The notes under the pieces: generated by a model
Database searches by the model: none
The model's input: only the letters and a program-made list of their open reading frames with translations
What the model was told of the DNA's origin: nothing
Shown here: one piece after another, positions 56,974-64,000 of the stretch
How the letters are laid out: the number at the start of each line of letters is the position of its first letter
Position numbering within the stretch: position 1 is the first letter of the stretch
Made by a program: the position numbers and the translations under genes
Assembly (NCBI RefSeq): GCF_000519205.1
Contig: NZ_JAFB01000014.1
Location: 62,001-126,000, forward strand
DNA length: 64,000 nt
DNA from: Amycolatopsis taiwanensis DSM 45107
GTDB lineage: Bacteria; Actinomycetota; Actinomycetes; Mycobacteriales; Pseudonocardiaceae
Direction of reading: 5' to 3'

Positions 56974-57297
56974 ATGCCGACCAAAACCCTGGCCGAACTG
57001 GCCAAGACGATCCGCAGCAAGAACGCGGGCACCGACCGCATCACCTTCGACGTCATCTTCCACACCCGCGAGGACTACGAGCACGTGAAGAACAGCGGCG
57101 TGCTGACCCGGGAGACGGTCGCCGCTCTGTTCAAAGTGGACGACGAGCGGATCGTCGACTTCGTCAACTTCGACCCCGCCCACGCGATCAAGTTCACGTT
57201 CGCCCGGCCGCAGCCCAGCGGCAGCCCGGGCGAGGGCGACATCTTCGGATGCCAGCAGTACCCGCCGCTGCTGGACATCGTCGTTCCGGTCGACTGA
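56974..57297 (+). CDS. DUF4387 family protein
   Basis: A 107-residue protein: MPTKTLAELAKTIRSKNAGT, DRITFDVIFHTREDYEHVKN and FDPAHAIKFTFARPQPSGSP with FGCQQYPPLLDIVVPVD match DUF4387. AAGGAG precedes ATG 56974. Family members are usually encoded beside AtuA-like genes and probably act as a small subunit with them. It is the last gene of this locus, followed by a terminator. Confidence 0.92.
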   Translation: MPTKTLAELAKTIRSKNAGTDRITFDVIFHTREDYEHVKNSGVLTRETVAALFKVDDERIVDFVNFDPAHAIKFTFARPQPSGSPGEGDIFGCQQYPPLLDIVVPVD

Positions 57298-57366
57298 CAG
57301 TCTGTTCCGGAGCCGCCAGATTCCTGGTGAAGGTGGGCAGGTTCTGAACAGGCACTGAGCACAATC

Positions 57367-57400
57367 ACTGGCCCGGCTCCCTTGGGGGAGCCCGGCCAGT
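57367..57400. terminator. Strong stem-loop after DUF4387
   Basis: ACTGGCCCGGCTCCC and GGGAGCCCGGCCAGT form a 15-bp stem with one mismatch around TTGG. It lies 70 bases beyond the DUF4387 stop and 1 base from the convergent SRPBCC gene end, so it serves both. Confidence 0.78.
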
Positions 57401-57401
57401 T

Positions 57402-57821
57402 TCAGGCTTCGGTGAGGGCAGCCACCAGAGCAGCTATGACGCCCTGCCAGTGGCGGCGCTGCCGCTCGCGTTCGGCAGCATCGGCCAGCCGTTCCTGGTG
57501 GACTCGCAACATCGCCCGGCCCGCACCTGCCGGCCGTACGGCCAATTGCAGTGTCGTGTCGTGCGACCAGCCGGGCGGCTGCCAGGTGAGCCGGATTCGG
57601 TCGAGTTCGCGGAAACTCCTTGTCTCACCGTGGATTCCGGTCGTGGTTTCGTAGCCCGCGCCGTGCTCGGACAAGACCGTGACGCCTTCGCCCAGCCAGA
57701 TGGCGATGCCCGCCGGTGAGGTGATGAAGTCCCATACCTCCTCGACCGGACAGTCGATGGTCTTCGACACCCCGATCTGCCAGCCGGCATCACGGGTGCG
57801 ACCGACCTCCGCTCGCCTCAC
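57402..57821 (-). CDS. SRPBCC / AHSA1-type protein
   Basis: A 139-residue START-like fold: WQIGVSKTIDCPVEEVWDFI, SPAGIAIWLGEGV, RELDRIRLTWQPPGWSHDTT and QRRHWQGVIAALVAALTEA fit the SRPBCC/AHSA1 group that binds hydrophobic ligands or acts as co-chaperone-like proteins. GTG 57821 overlaps the RidA stop (GTGA), so it is translated from the same message. Ligand unknown. Confidence 0.87.
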   Translation of the reverse strand: MRRAEVGRTRDAGWQIGVSKTIDCPVEEVWDFITSPAGIAIWLGEGVTVLSEHGAGYETTTGIHGETRSFRELDRIRLTWQPPGWSHDTTLQLAVRPAGAGRAMLRVHQERLADAAERERQRRHWQGVIAALVAALTEA

Positions 57822-58219
57822 GACGCCACCGCAGCGACGGCGCTGACTTCGACGAGCGCGCCCGGAACGGCCAGACCGGCGACCCGCATGACCACGACCG
57901 GTGGCGCGGCACCCGCCAATGCCGCGGCGGCAACGGGATAAGCCTTCGTGATGTCGACGCCATCGACCACGAGGATCGTCAGCATTACCAGATCGTGGAC
58001 ACCGGCACCCGCGGAAGCCAGCGCGACCTGCAGCAGGTTCGCCATCACCTGCTGGGTCTGGGCGGCGGCGTCGCTTCCACCGACGAGCCGGCCCTCACCG
58101 TCGACGGCGTTCTGGCCGCCGATGTAAACCGTCGTCGCAGCGGGCGGCACTACCGCGACGTGGCTGAACGCGGGGGAACGCACGAGTCCTTCGGGACGCA
58201 GCAGTTGCTTCTGGTTCAT
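57818..58219 (-). CDS. RidA family protein (Rid/YjgF/UK114)
   Basis: A 133-residue RidA-like protein: MNQKQLLRPEGLVRSPAFSH, VYIGGQNAVDGEGRLVGGSD, AAAQTQQVMANLLQVALASA and LVMLTILVVDGVDITKAYPV are typical. The canonical arginine of 2-aminoacrylate deaminases is found in the VVVMRVAGLAVPGALVEVSA strand. Members hydrolyse reactive enamines or imines. It is divergent from a WYL-domain regulator across 43 bases and coupled to the SRPBCC gene. Confidence 0.9.
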   Translation of the reverse strand: MNQKQLLRPEGLVRSPAFSHVAVVPPAATTVYIGGQNAVDGEGRLVGGSDAAAQTQQVMANLLQVALASAGAGVHDLVMLTILVVDGVDITKAYPVAAAALAGAAPPVVVMRVAGLAVPGALVEVSAVAAVAS

Positions 58220-58262
58220 GTCATCCAGGATGACCCAATACCCGGTCGGTTAGTGTCTGGGT

Positions 58263-59219
58263 ATGCAGGCGCACAGTCCGGCGAGCACGGCAAGCCGTCG
58301 CCTTGAGACGCTCTCGCTGCTTCAGACGCACCCGGGCATATCCGCCGCCGGTCTCGCCGCCCGCCTTGGCGTCACAGAACGCACCGCACGCCGTGACGTC
58401 GCGCAACTACGTGAGCTCGGCTACCGCATCGACGCCGAGGCCGGCCGGACAGGCGGTTACCGGCTCGCGCACGGGCGCACCATGCCTCCGCTACTGCTGG
58501 ACGCGGACGAGGTCGCCGCAGTCGCATTAGGACTGCGGACAGCCGTTGCCGTTGACGGACTGGAAACCGCTGCGGTCACCGCGCTGGCCAAGCTCACCCA
58601 GGTCGTGCCATCGCGCTGGCAGGCCCGGCTTACCGCACTGGCCGACGTACAGACGCTGCCAGGGCAATTCTCGCGCCGCGCCGGCCACGATGTGCTCGTT
58701 CCCGCCGCGCTCGCCTGTCGCGCGAACGAAGCGCTCCGCATTCGTCACCGCCGTAACGACACCTCACCGGCAACCGCCATCGACGTGCAGCCGCACCGCC
58801 TGGTGACGCTGCGCGGCCGTTGGTACCTCGTCGCATGCCCGCGCGGAGACCTGGAGTGGAAGGCTTACGCCGTGGACCGTATTGATCACGTCCAACCGCT
58901 CGGCACGGGTATCCAATCGCCTGAGCCACCGGCCGACGCCGCCGAGTTCGTCGCTGACACGCTTGCGCATGGACCGTGGCGGCACCGCGTCCGCGTTCGG
59001 GTTCACACCTCCGCCGATCTCGTCCGCGAGCTCGTCGACCCGAGCGTCGCTACCGTGATCGATGCTGACTACGAATGCGAACTCCGCTTCGGGACCGACG
59101 ATCTCGACTGGGCCGCCCGCTGGCTCGCTTACCTCAACCTCGACCTCGACGTCATCGAACCGAACTCGCTCAACGACCACCTGCGCGCCTTCGGCAGCTG
59201 GCTGCTCGAACGCCACTGA
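58263..59219 (+). CDS. WYL-domain transcriptional regulator (YafY-like)
   Basis: A 318-residue regulator: HTH RRLETLSLLQTHPGISAAGL, AARLGVTERTARRDVAQLRE and YRIDAEAGRTGGYRLAHGRT. A WYL domain follows with QPHRLVTLRGRWYLVACPRG, the R-x-W-Y-L type core, and YAVDRIDHVQPLG. Such proteins respond to nucleotides or metabolites. It faces the RidA/SRPBCC operon, so local control is likely. The 43-base gap contains ACCCA and TGGGT half sites. Ends before a family B repeat array. Confidence 0.91.
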   Translation: MQAHSPASTASRRLETLSLLQTHPGISAAGLAARLGVTERTARRDVAQLRELGYRIDAEAGRTGGYRLAHGRTMPPLLLDADEVAAVALGLRTAVAVDGLETAAVTALAKLTQVVPSRWQARLTALADVQTLPGQFSRRAGHDVLVPAALACRANEALRIRHRRNDTSPATAIDVQPHRLVTLRGRWYLVACPRGDLEWKAYAVDRIDHVQPLGTGIQSPEPPADAAEFVADTLAHGPWRHRVRVRVHTSADLVRELVDPSVATVIDADYECELRFGTDDLDWAARWLAYLNLDLDVIEPNSLNDHLRAFGSWLLERH

Positions 59220-59220
59220 C

Positions 59221-59402
59221 AATGCCCGCGTGTCCCACGTTCTCGTCGCGCGTGTCCCACATTCCCGTCCCGCGTGTCCCACATTCCCGTCCCGCGTGTC
59301 CCACATTCCCGTCGCGCGAGTTCCGCATTCGCGTAGCGCGAGTTCCGCGTTCCGGTAGACGGGAATGTGGGACTCACCCGACGGGAAGGTGGGACTCGCG
59401 CA
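59221..59402. repeat. Family B array, mirrored around the same hinge
   Basis: Left units of GCGTGTCCCACATTCCCGTC type (22-bp spacing) meet right units of GACGGGAATGTGGGACTC type at TTCCGGTAGACGGGAATG (about 59350-59367), almost the hinge seen at 34311. It lies between the WYL gene and the LysR gene, both on the plus strand. Confidence 0.85.
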
Positions 59403-59476
59403 CGTTGCCATCGTTGGCAGCGACGCTGTCAAAACCTGGACTTCACTTCCGGCTGGTAAGCACGTCAAATGGGCGG

Positions 59477-60427
59477 ATGAAACGAGCCGTCACGCGCCTG
59501 GCGAACCTGGATCTGAACCTGCTGGTGATCCTGCGAGAGCTGATCCGCGAGCGGAACGTGACCCGGGCGGCCGAGCGGGTCGGAGTGACCCAGCCGGCGG
59601 CCAGCGCGGCGCTTTCCCGGTTGCGGCGGCATTTCGGCGACGAGTTGCTCGTGCGCGGGAAGGGCACCTACCTGCTTTCTCCGCTCGCCACGCAACTTGC
59701 CGAGCAGGTCGAGGTGGTGTGCGCCGCGGCCGAGCGGCTCTTCGCGGCCGCGGAGGTGTTCGACCCGAAGGGCTCCCGGCGCGAGTTCACCCTGCTGGTG
59801 GCCGATTACACGATCGCGGTGCTCGGCGAGCATCTCGGCCGGCTGGTCGACGAGCGCGCGCCGGGCGTGGGGCTGCACCTGCGCCTGGTGCGGGAGGCGA
59901 TGGCGACCCACATCGACGAGAACATCCGCCTGATGGACGGCATGATCTCGCCGCCGGTGGGCCGGTTCCGCACGCCGGACATGCGGTCGGCCGAGCTGTT
60001 CCGCGACCGCTGGGTGTGCGTGGTGTCCGGGGACAACGGTCTGCTCGGCACCGACCGGCCCAGCCTCGACGACCTGGCCCGGCTGTCCTGGGTCGCGCCG
60101 TACCACCCCGACCAGGGCTCGACCGTGGCACCGATCCCGCGGCAGCTGACCATCTTCGGCATCCGCCCCAACGTCGCCGTGCGGGTGGAGAGCTACCAGG
60201 CCGTGCCGCACCTGGTCGCCGGCACGGACCGGATCGCGCTGCTGCAGGAGCGGCTGGCCCGGCAGGTCGCCGACCGGCTGGGCCTGAGGGTGCTCGAATG
60301 TCCCGGTAATCCGGAGCCCATCGTCGAAATGCTTTGGTGGCACGCCAACTTCGACGACGACCCCGGCCATGTCTGGCTGCGCGATCTGCTCCAGGAAGCG
60401 GCCCGAAACCTCCCCGCCATAGCCTGA
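59477..60427 (+). CDS. LysR-family transcriptional regulator (NodD-like branch)
   Basis: A 316-residue LysR protein: LANLDLNLLVILRELIRERN, VTRAAERVGVTQPAASAALS, RLRRHFGDELLVRGKGTYLL is the HTH and wing. The co-inducer domain includes FTLLVADYTIAVLGEHLGRL and RWVCVVSGDNGLLG. The spacing LDLNLL...ELLVR fits the NodD/PnpR branch. ATG 59477 follows GGGCGG. It precedes a hydrolase gene by 47 bases on the same strand. Target unknown. Confidence 0.92.
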   Translation: MKRAVTRLANLDLNLLVILRELIRERNVTRAAERVGVTQPAASAALSRLRRHFGDELLVRGKGTYLLSPLATQLAEQVEVVCAAAERLFAAAEVFDPKGSRREFTLLVADYTIAVLGEHLGRLVDERAPGVGLHLRLVREAMATHIDENIRLMDGMISPPVGRFRTPDMRSAELFRDRWVCVVSGDNGLLGTDRPSLDDLARLSWVAPYHPDQGSTVAPIPRQLTIFGIRPNVAVRVESYQAVPHLVAGTDRIALLQERLARQVADRLGLRVLECPGNPEPIVEMLWWHANFDDDPGHVWLRDLLQEAARNLPAIA

Positions 60428-60474
60428 ATTTCCGGCGGTAGGTGTCCGAACCGCTCGCCAATAGGGTCCAGGCC

Positions 60475-61254
60475 ATGACGACACTGAAGTCGACGCTGGT
60501 TGACGACATTCCCGTGGCGTGGTGCAGCCCCATTGAGCCTCGCGCAGCCGGCCCCCGTCTCGCCCTGTGGCAACCGCCGTTCGGCATGGACAAGGCGGCG
60601 ATGGAGCCCTATCTGAGGGAGTTGGCCGAGGCCGGCTTCACCGCGGTGAGCGTCGACCCCTGGCAGCACGGCGAGCGCGCTGCCGACGAGACGGGGGAGG
60701 AGCGGTTCGCCCGGGTGTTCGCCGCGTTCCGCCGCGGGATGTGGCCGATCCTGGGCCGCACCGTGCTCGACTGCATGCGTGTCCTGGATTGGGCGGAGGA
60801 GGAGCTGGGCGCCGGCCGTGAGGCGGTGGCGGGTGGCATGTCCCTGGGCGGGGACACGGCCGTGGCCCTGGCCGGAGCGGACGCCCGGGTCCGCCGCGTC
60901 GCCGCGATCGTCGCTACTCCGGACTGGACGCGCCCCGGCATGCGGGACGTGTTCGACCCATCCCGCGAGATCGACCAGGGCGAGGCCGGCCCCACCGCCC
61001 AATGGTTCCACGATCACCTGTGCCCCATGAAACGCCTGGACGCCTTCGCCGCCCACGCCCCGGCCATCGCCTTCGAGTTGGGCGCGGACGACACCCACGT
61101 TCCCCCGGAGGCCGCCGCCCGCTTCCGCGACGCCCTCGCCGCCACCCCGGCCACCGTCCGCATCACTCATCACCCCGGCGACCACAGCGCCGCCATCCGG
61201 ACCCCCGATCCCTGGCGCAACAGTCTGGAGTGGCTGACGTCGACGGAGGACTGA
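60475..61254 (+). CDS. Alpha/beta hydrolase (dienelactone-hydrolase-like fold)
   Basis: A 259-residue hydrolase: WQPPFGMDKAAMEPYLRELA, AVSVDPWQHGERAADETGEE, nucleophile elbow AVAGGMSLGGDTAVALAGAD (Ser), acid in FELGADDTHVPPEAAARF and His in THHPGDHSAAIRTPD. The DPWQHGER strand resembles the esterase/dienelactone hydrolase group. ATG 60475. It follows the LysR gene and may be regulated by it. Substrate unknown. Confidence 0.85.
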   Translation: MTTLKSTLVDDIPVAWCSPIEPRAAGPRLALWQPPFGMDKAAMEPYLRELAEAGFTAVSVDPWQHGERAADETGEERFARVFAAFRRGMWPILGRTVLDCMRVLDWAEEELGAGREAVAGGMSLGGDTAVALAGADARVRRVAAIVATPDWTRPGMRDVFDPSREIDQGEAGPTAQWFHDHLCPMKRLDAFAAHAPAIAFELGADDTHVPPEAAARFRDALAATPATVRITHHPGDHSAAIRTPDPWRNSLEWLTSTED

Positions 61255-61326
61255 TCGCCCGTCAGCCGCGGACCTCGGCGGGACGGTCCCCCTGGGAGCC
61301 TTTGCCACACTTGCGGTCCCTCGCCC

Positions 61327-61478
61327 GTGCCTGAACCCGGAACTCGCGTGCCTGAGCCGGGAAATCGCGTGCCTGGGGTAGGGACACGCGTGCTGGGGTC
61401 GGGAACTCGTGTGCCTGGAGCGGGGACACGCGTGCTGGAGCCGGGACTTGAGTGCTTGGGGTGGGGACACGGGTGTTC
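61327..61478. repeat. Family A array, one orientation
   Basis: About seven 21-bp-type units (CGGAACTCGCGTGCCTGAGC, with GGGACACGCGTGCTGG variants) fill the space between the hydrolase end and the TetR end. No mirrored half is seen; it ends at GGGGACACGGG. Confidence 0.78.
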
Positions 61479-61479
61479 G

Positions 61480-62046
61480 TCAGCGGGGGATTTGTCGCGG
61501 GCGGAGGCCGTCGAGGGCGAGGTCGAGGAACCGGCGCCAGTCGCCGCTGCCGGTGCGGATGACCGACGACAGGCAGCCGACGAGCAGGTAGACGTCGCCG
61601 ACCGTGCAGTCCGGCCGCAGGGCTCCGGCCTCGACGTCCCGCGCGATCACCTGGGCCACCACGGTCTCCAGCCGGGCGCGTGCCTCGCCGCGGGGCTCGC
61701 TTCCGGTGGATCCGCGCGACGTCTCGATGGCGGAGGACAGACCCCGGTCCCGGGACAGCATCCGCCCGACGTAACGCAGGTAGCGTGCCAGCCCCAAGTC
61801 TCCGCCGAGGCACCGAGTTCGCGCGTACCGCTCGATTTCGGCGAACCGGTGTTCCGCCGCGGCCTCCACCAGTGCCTGGCGGTCCGGGAAATGCCGGTAC
61901 ACCGTGCCTACGCCGACTCCGGCGGCCCGGGCGATCTCCGGCATCTGCACCTCGTCTCCGCGCTCGCCGAACAGGGTGCGCGCCGCCTCGATCACCCGGG
62001 CCCGGTTGCGTTCCGCGTCGGCTCGTGGCCTGCGCTCAGTTGACAA
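61480..62046 (-). CDS. TetR-family transcriptional regulator
   Basis: A 188-residue TetR protein: RADAERNRARVIEAARTLFG, MPEIARAAGVGVGTVYRHFP and DRQALVEAAAEHRFAEIERY form the DNA-binding domain. The C-terminal part resembles the SbtR-type ligand domain (VIARDVEAGALRPDCTVGDV with LLVGCLSSVI). The start is TTG 62046, 64 bases from the divergent cupin gene, with a GGAG right before it. A 19-bp palindrome in the gap is a good operator candidate. Confidence 0.91.
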   Translation of the reverse strand: MSTERRPRADAERNRARVIEAARTLFGERGDEVQMPEIARAAGVGVGTVYRHFPDRQALVEAAAEHRFAEIERYARTRCLGGDLGLARYLRYVGRMLSRDRGLSSAIETSRGSTGSEPRGEARARLETVVAQVIARDVEAGALRPDCTVGDVYLLVGCLSSVIRTGSGDWRRFLDLALDGLRPRQIPR

Positions 62047-62069
62047 CTCCGACTTCCCTCCGCCAATCT

Positions 62070-62088
62070 GGAAACGGAATCCGGTTCC
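62070..62088. promoter_or_regulatory. Candidate operator of the TetR/cupin pair
   Basis: GGAAACGGAATCCGGTTCC is a 19-bp near-palindrome (GGAA-N-CGGA / TCCG-N-TTCC) between the TetR and cupin starts. Its shape fits actinobacterial TetR operators, and it would control both genes. Confidence 0.6.
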
Positions 62089-62109
62089 GATTTATTGGAA
62101 GGATAGCGC

Positions 62110-62580
62110 ATGTCCGGCGGCTCCAAGGATCGCTTCATCCTGCTCAAGCCCGGCGAGGCCAGGCCGGGACGCGTCCCGCTCCCGCCCGCGTTCGCCGTGA
62201 AGGCGACGACGGAGGACACCGAGGCGAGGTTCTCGCTGCTCGAAGTCGTCGTCGCCCGCGACATTCCCCGGCACACGCACCACGAGGCGGACGAGTGCAT
62301 CTACGTCCTCGACGGTGCGCTCGGCGTGGACTTCGACGACGAGTCCCACACGATCACGAAGGGCACGTTCGTGTTGCTGCCGCACGGGGTTCCGCACGCG
62401 CTGCGGTGCGCCTCCGAGCCGCCGCCGCGGGTCCTGCAGATCTCGTCCCCGGGCGGCTGGGAACACTACCTGGAGGATCTGTTCGAGGCGGGGCCGTCGG
62501 TGCTGACCGACCGCGGCACGGTCGACCCCGTCAAGATCAACCCGATTGCCGCTCGGTACGCCATCCGCTACGAGGAATGA
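62110..62580 (+). CDS. Cupin-domain protein
   Basis: A 156-residue single cupin: RFSLLEVVVARDIPRHTHHE, ADECIYVLDGALGVDFDDES and KGTFVLLPHGVPHALRC hold the metal-binding HTHH..E and later His motifs. AAGGA lies 6 bases before ATG 62110. The tail (GGWEHYLEDLFEAGPSVLTD) resembles quercetin-dioxygenase-like cupins of unknown substrate. The divergent TetR gene is the likely regulator. Confidence 0.9.
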   Translation: MSGGSKDRFILLKPGEARPGRVPLPPAFAVKATTEDTEARFSLLEVVVARDIPRHTHHEADECIYVLDGALGVDFDDESHTITKGTFVLLPHGVPHALRCASEPPPRVLQISSPGGWEHYLEDLFEAGPSVLTDRGTVDPVKINPIAARYAIRYEE

Positions 62581-62683
62581 CCCCGCCGGGCCGGCGTTCT
62601 CCCGTCTGGAGCGCGTTCGCCCACGGCCGATGAGTTTTTCTCGTTGGGCCGGTCTGTACAGGTGTGGCGAGCGAGGAGAAGCT

Positions 62684-63670
62684 GTGACCATGACACTGAC
62701 GGACAAGCCGGCCGACGAGGACTTCCTTCGGGAGGCCGACGCGTTCCGGCGCGAGTTGCTGGCGCACTGTTACCGCATGCTCGGGTCGGTGCACGACGCC
62801 GAGGACCTGGTCCAGGAGACCTACCTGCGCGCCTGGCGGGCGCACGAGAAGTTCGAGGGACGCTCGTCCCTGCGCACCTGGCTCTATCGCATCGCGACGC
62901 GAGTGTGCCTGACCGCGCTGGAAACCCGGGGCAAGCGGCCGTTGCCCAGCGGCCTCGGCGCCGAGAGCTCGGATCCGGAGGACGTGCTGGAGGAACGGGC
63001 GGAGGTGCCCTGGCTCGAACCCGTGCCGGACGCGATGGTCGGCGCCGACCCCGCCGCCGTGGTCACTTCGCGGGAAAGCATCCGGCTCGCCCTGATCGCC
63101 GCGTTGCAGCATCTGCCGCCCCGGCAGCGCGCCGTGCTGGTCCTGCGGGACGTCTTGCAGTGGCGGGCAGCGGAGGTCGCCAAGGTGATCGGCACCACGA
63201 CCACGGCGGTGAACAGCATCCTGCAGCGCGCCCGCGCACAACTCGACGAGGCGACCCCGACCGAAGACAGCGTGGTCGAGCCGGCCGAGGCCGATCAGCG
63301 CGCGTTGCTGGACAGGTATGTCACGGCGTTCGAGAAGAAGGACATTTCGGCCATCGTCGAGTTGTTCACGAAGGACGCGGTGTGGGAGATGCCGCCGTTC
63401 CCCGGCTGGTATTCCGGTGCCGAGGCGATCGCCCGGCTCGTCGACCTGCAGTGCCCGGCCAAGTGCCCCGGCGACATGCGCCTGCTGCCCACCTGGGCCA
63501 ATGGGCAGCCAGCCTTCGGGGTGTACCTGCTCGACGGGGACACCCACCGACCATTTCAGCTTCACGTGCTCACGCTGACCTCGTCGGGTATTTCACATGT
63601 GGTCTCGTTCTTCGACACCCGGTTGTTCGCCAAATTCGGCCTGCCGGAGACATGGGAGGCGGCCCGATGA
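62684..63670 (+). CDS. ECF-type sigma factor with C-terminal SnoaL-like domain
   Basis: A 328-residue sigma factor. Region 2 is FRRELLAHCYRMLGSVHDAE, DLVQETYLRAWRAHEKFEGR with SSLRTWLYRIATRVCL. Region 4 is LQHLPPRQRAVLVLRDVLQW and AAEVAKVIGTTTTAVNSILQ. A SnoaL-like domain (YVTAFEKKDISAIVELFTKD, FPGWYSGAEAI) replaces the need for a separate anti-sigma protein in related groups such as SigG-type and ECF41/56 factors. GTG 62684 has GAGGAG 7 bases upstream; ATG 62690 is alternative. Its stop overlaps the start of a tiny reading frame in a repeat. Confidence 0.92.
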   Translation: MTMTLTDKPADEDFLREADAFRRELLAHCYRMLGSVHDAEDLVQETYLRAWRAHEKFEGRSSLRTWLYRIATRVCLTALETRGKRPLPSGLGAESSDPEDVLEERAEVPWLEPVPDAMVGADPAAVVTSRESIRLALIAALQHLPPRQRAVLVLRDVLQWRAAEVAKVIGTTTTAVNSILQRARAQLDEATPTEDSVVEPAEADQRALLDRYVTAFEKKDISAIVELFTKDAVWEMPPFPGWYSGAEAIARLVDLQCPAKCPGDMRLLPTWANGQPAFGVYLLDGDTHRPFQLHVLTLTSSGISHVVSFFDTRLFAKFGLPETWEAAR

Positions 63671-63747
63671 GCGACACTGGCGGAGCCCTGCTCGTCGGGG
63701 CCGACTCGGGTGCGGGTGTCCCGCAAGGCACTGGAGGCGGCCGATGA
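63667..63747 (+). CDS. 26-residue coupled mini-ORF 1 in the 77-bp repeat
   Basis: ATG 63667 overlaps the sigma-factor stop as ATGA and encodes MSDTGGALLVGADSGAGVPQ plus GTGGGR. The stop (63745-63747) overlaps the next ATG at 63744. Low-complexity and repeat-derived, so probably a translational bridge rather than a folded protein. Confidence 0.4.
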   Translation: MSDTGGALLVGADSGAGVPQGTGGGR

Positions 63748-63926
63748 GTGACACTGGCGGAGCCCTGCTCGTCGGGGCCGGCCCGGGTGCGGGTGTCCCG
63801 CAAGGCACTGGAGGCGGCCCGATGAGCGACGCTGGCGGAGCCCTGCTCATCGGGGCCGACTCGGGTGCGGGTGTCCCGCAAGAGCACCGGGTGCGGTTGT
63901 CCCGCAAGACACTGGACCTCCGATGA
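63744..63926 (+). CDS. 60-residue coupled mini-ORF 2 in the 77-bp repeat
   Basis: ATG 63744 reads through two repeat units (MSDTGGALLVGAGPGAGVPQ, then MSDAGGALLIGADSGAGVPQ) and a charged end (HRVRLSRKTLDLR). The stop 63924-63926 overlaps the ATG of the next gene at 63923. A 1-base difference between units keeps it open where mini-ORF 1 stops. Confidence 0.4.
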   Translation: MSDTGGALLVGAGPGAGVPQGTGGGPMSDAGGALLIGADSGAGVPQEHRVRLSRKTLDLR

Positions 63927-64000
63927 CCGACTGCTCACCGACTGCCCTGCTGGGTGGCGTCGGGCTGCTCGAACGCGCGATCTCTTACGTGCTGGGCAAC
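63923..64000 (+). CDS. TIGR03086-like (DinB/maleylpyruvate-isomerase-type) protein, 5' end only
   Basis: ATG 63923 opens MTDCSPTALLGGVGLLERAI and SYVLGN before the window ends. This opening matches the N-terminus of TIGR03086-type metal-binding proteins of the DinB/mycothiol-dependent isomerase superfamily. The ATG overlaps the mini-ORF 2 stop, so it appears translationally coupled through the repeats to the sigma factor. Only 26 codons are visible, so the call is tentative. Confidence 0.6.
   Translation, partial: MTDCSPTALLGGVGLLERAISYVLGN

Larger units (their letters stand above)
63661..63926. repeat. 77/78-bp tandem repeat, about 3.5 units
   Basis: ATGAGCGACACTGGCGGAGC recurs at 63667, 63744 and 63822 (steps of 77 and 78 bases), then a partial fourth unit from about 63888. 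Each unit ends TCCCGCAAGGCACTGGAGGC or a variant. It fills the whole space between the sigma-factor gene and the last gene. Confidence 0.88.

Overview
The window is high-GC actinobacterial DNA with frequent GTG/TTG starts and many 4-base start/stop overlaps. An F420-dependent oxidoreductase-like protein, an NDMA-dependent-type alcohol dehydrogenase, a WS/DGAT acyltransferase, conservon-like proteins and a bacterial Pnkp/Hen1 RNA-repair pair suggest a filamentous or nocardioform actinomycete, most likely Pseudonocardiales (Amycolatopsis-like). This placement is an inference from gene content. No rRNA, tRNA, CRISPR array, prophage or intact insertion sequence was seen.

Layout. 1-6.3 kb: end of an unknown gene, a GNAT acetyltransferase, a two-domain TetR regulator divergent from a fadA-fadB beta-oxidation operon, a CGNR zinc-finger regulator and a 52-residue protein. 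6.6-9.2 kb: glpF-glpK for glycerol uptake and phosphorylation. 9.3-14.3 kb: a TPP enzyme, a PadR regulator divergent from a broken short-chain dehydrogenase, a GlcD-type flavoprotein, and a complete tiny gene (promoter, ribosome binding site, 30-residue His-rich peptide, terminator). 14.6-24.9 kb: a catabolic cluster (aminotransferase, DUF3830, semialdehyde dehydrogenase, tartrate/malate-type dehydrogenase, two Asp/Glu-racemase-fold enzymes, 2-hydroxyacid dehydrogenase, amidase, GntR/FCD regulator). Three of its promoter regions share an ATTGT-N2-ACAAT-like box, so it looks like one regulon for an amide- or amino-acid-derived dicarboxylate of unknown identity.

25-36 kb: mixed metabolic and surface genes (WS/DGAT, Xi-class GST, second TPP enzyme, VOC, flavoprotein, epoxide-hydrolase-like, a coupled deacetylase and beta-propeller lipoprotein pair, PaaX). 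36.7-40.9 kb: Pnkp and Hen1, which together end-heal, 2'-O-methylate and seal cleaved RNA. 41-52 kb: scattered small regulators and enzymes, a reduced conservon, a J-domain/NERD membrane protein and an alcohol dehydrogenase. 52.8-57.3 kb: a second self-contained catabolic locus (TRAP-type large permease, 2-TM partner, HutC-type GntR, AtuA-like protein, DUF4387 protein) with three similar operator-like sites. 57.4-64 kb: RidA/SRPBCC/WYL, LysR, hydrolase, TetR/cupin, and an ECF sigma factor linked through two tiny coupled reading frames to a TIGR03086-like gene running off the end.

The intergenic space is unusually rich in repeats. Family A consists of 21-bp units, often mirrored around a GGGGACACGCC hairpin. 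Family B consists of 22-bp units mirrored around a shared hinge. Family C is a GGGGGCTTGCCCCC-type palindromic element that has also entered coding sequence. Family D is a ~170-bp element with three nested stems conserved in two copies. The last is a 77-bp tandem repeat at the right edge. Two genes (a short-chain dehydrogenase and a DUF3592-like membrane protein) are interrupted by in-frame TGA codons.
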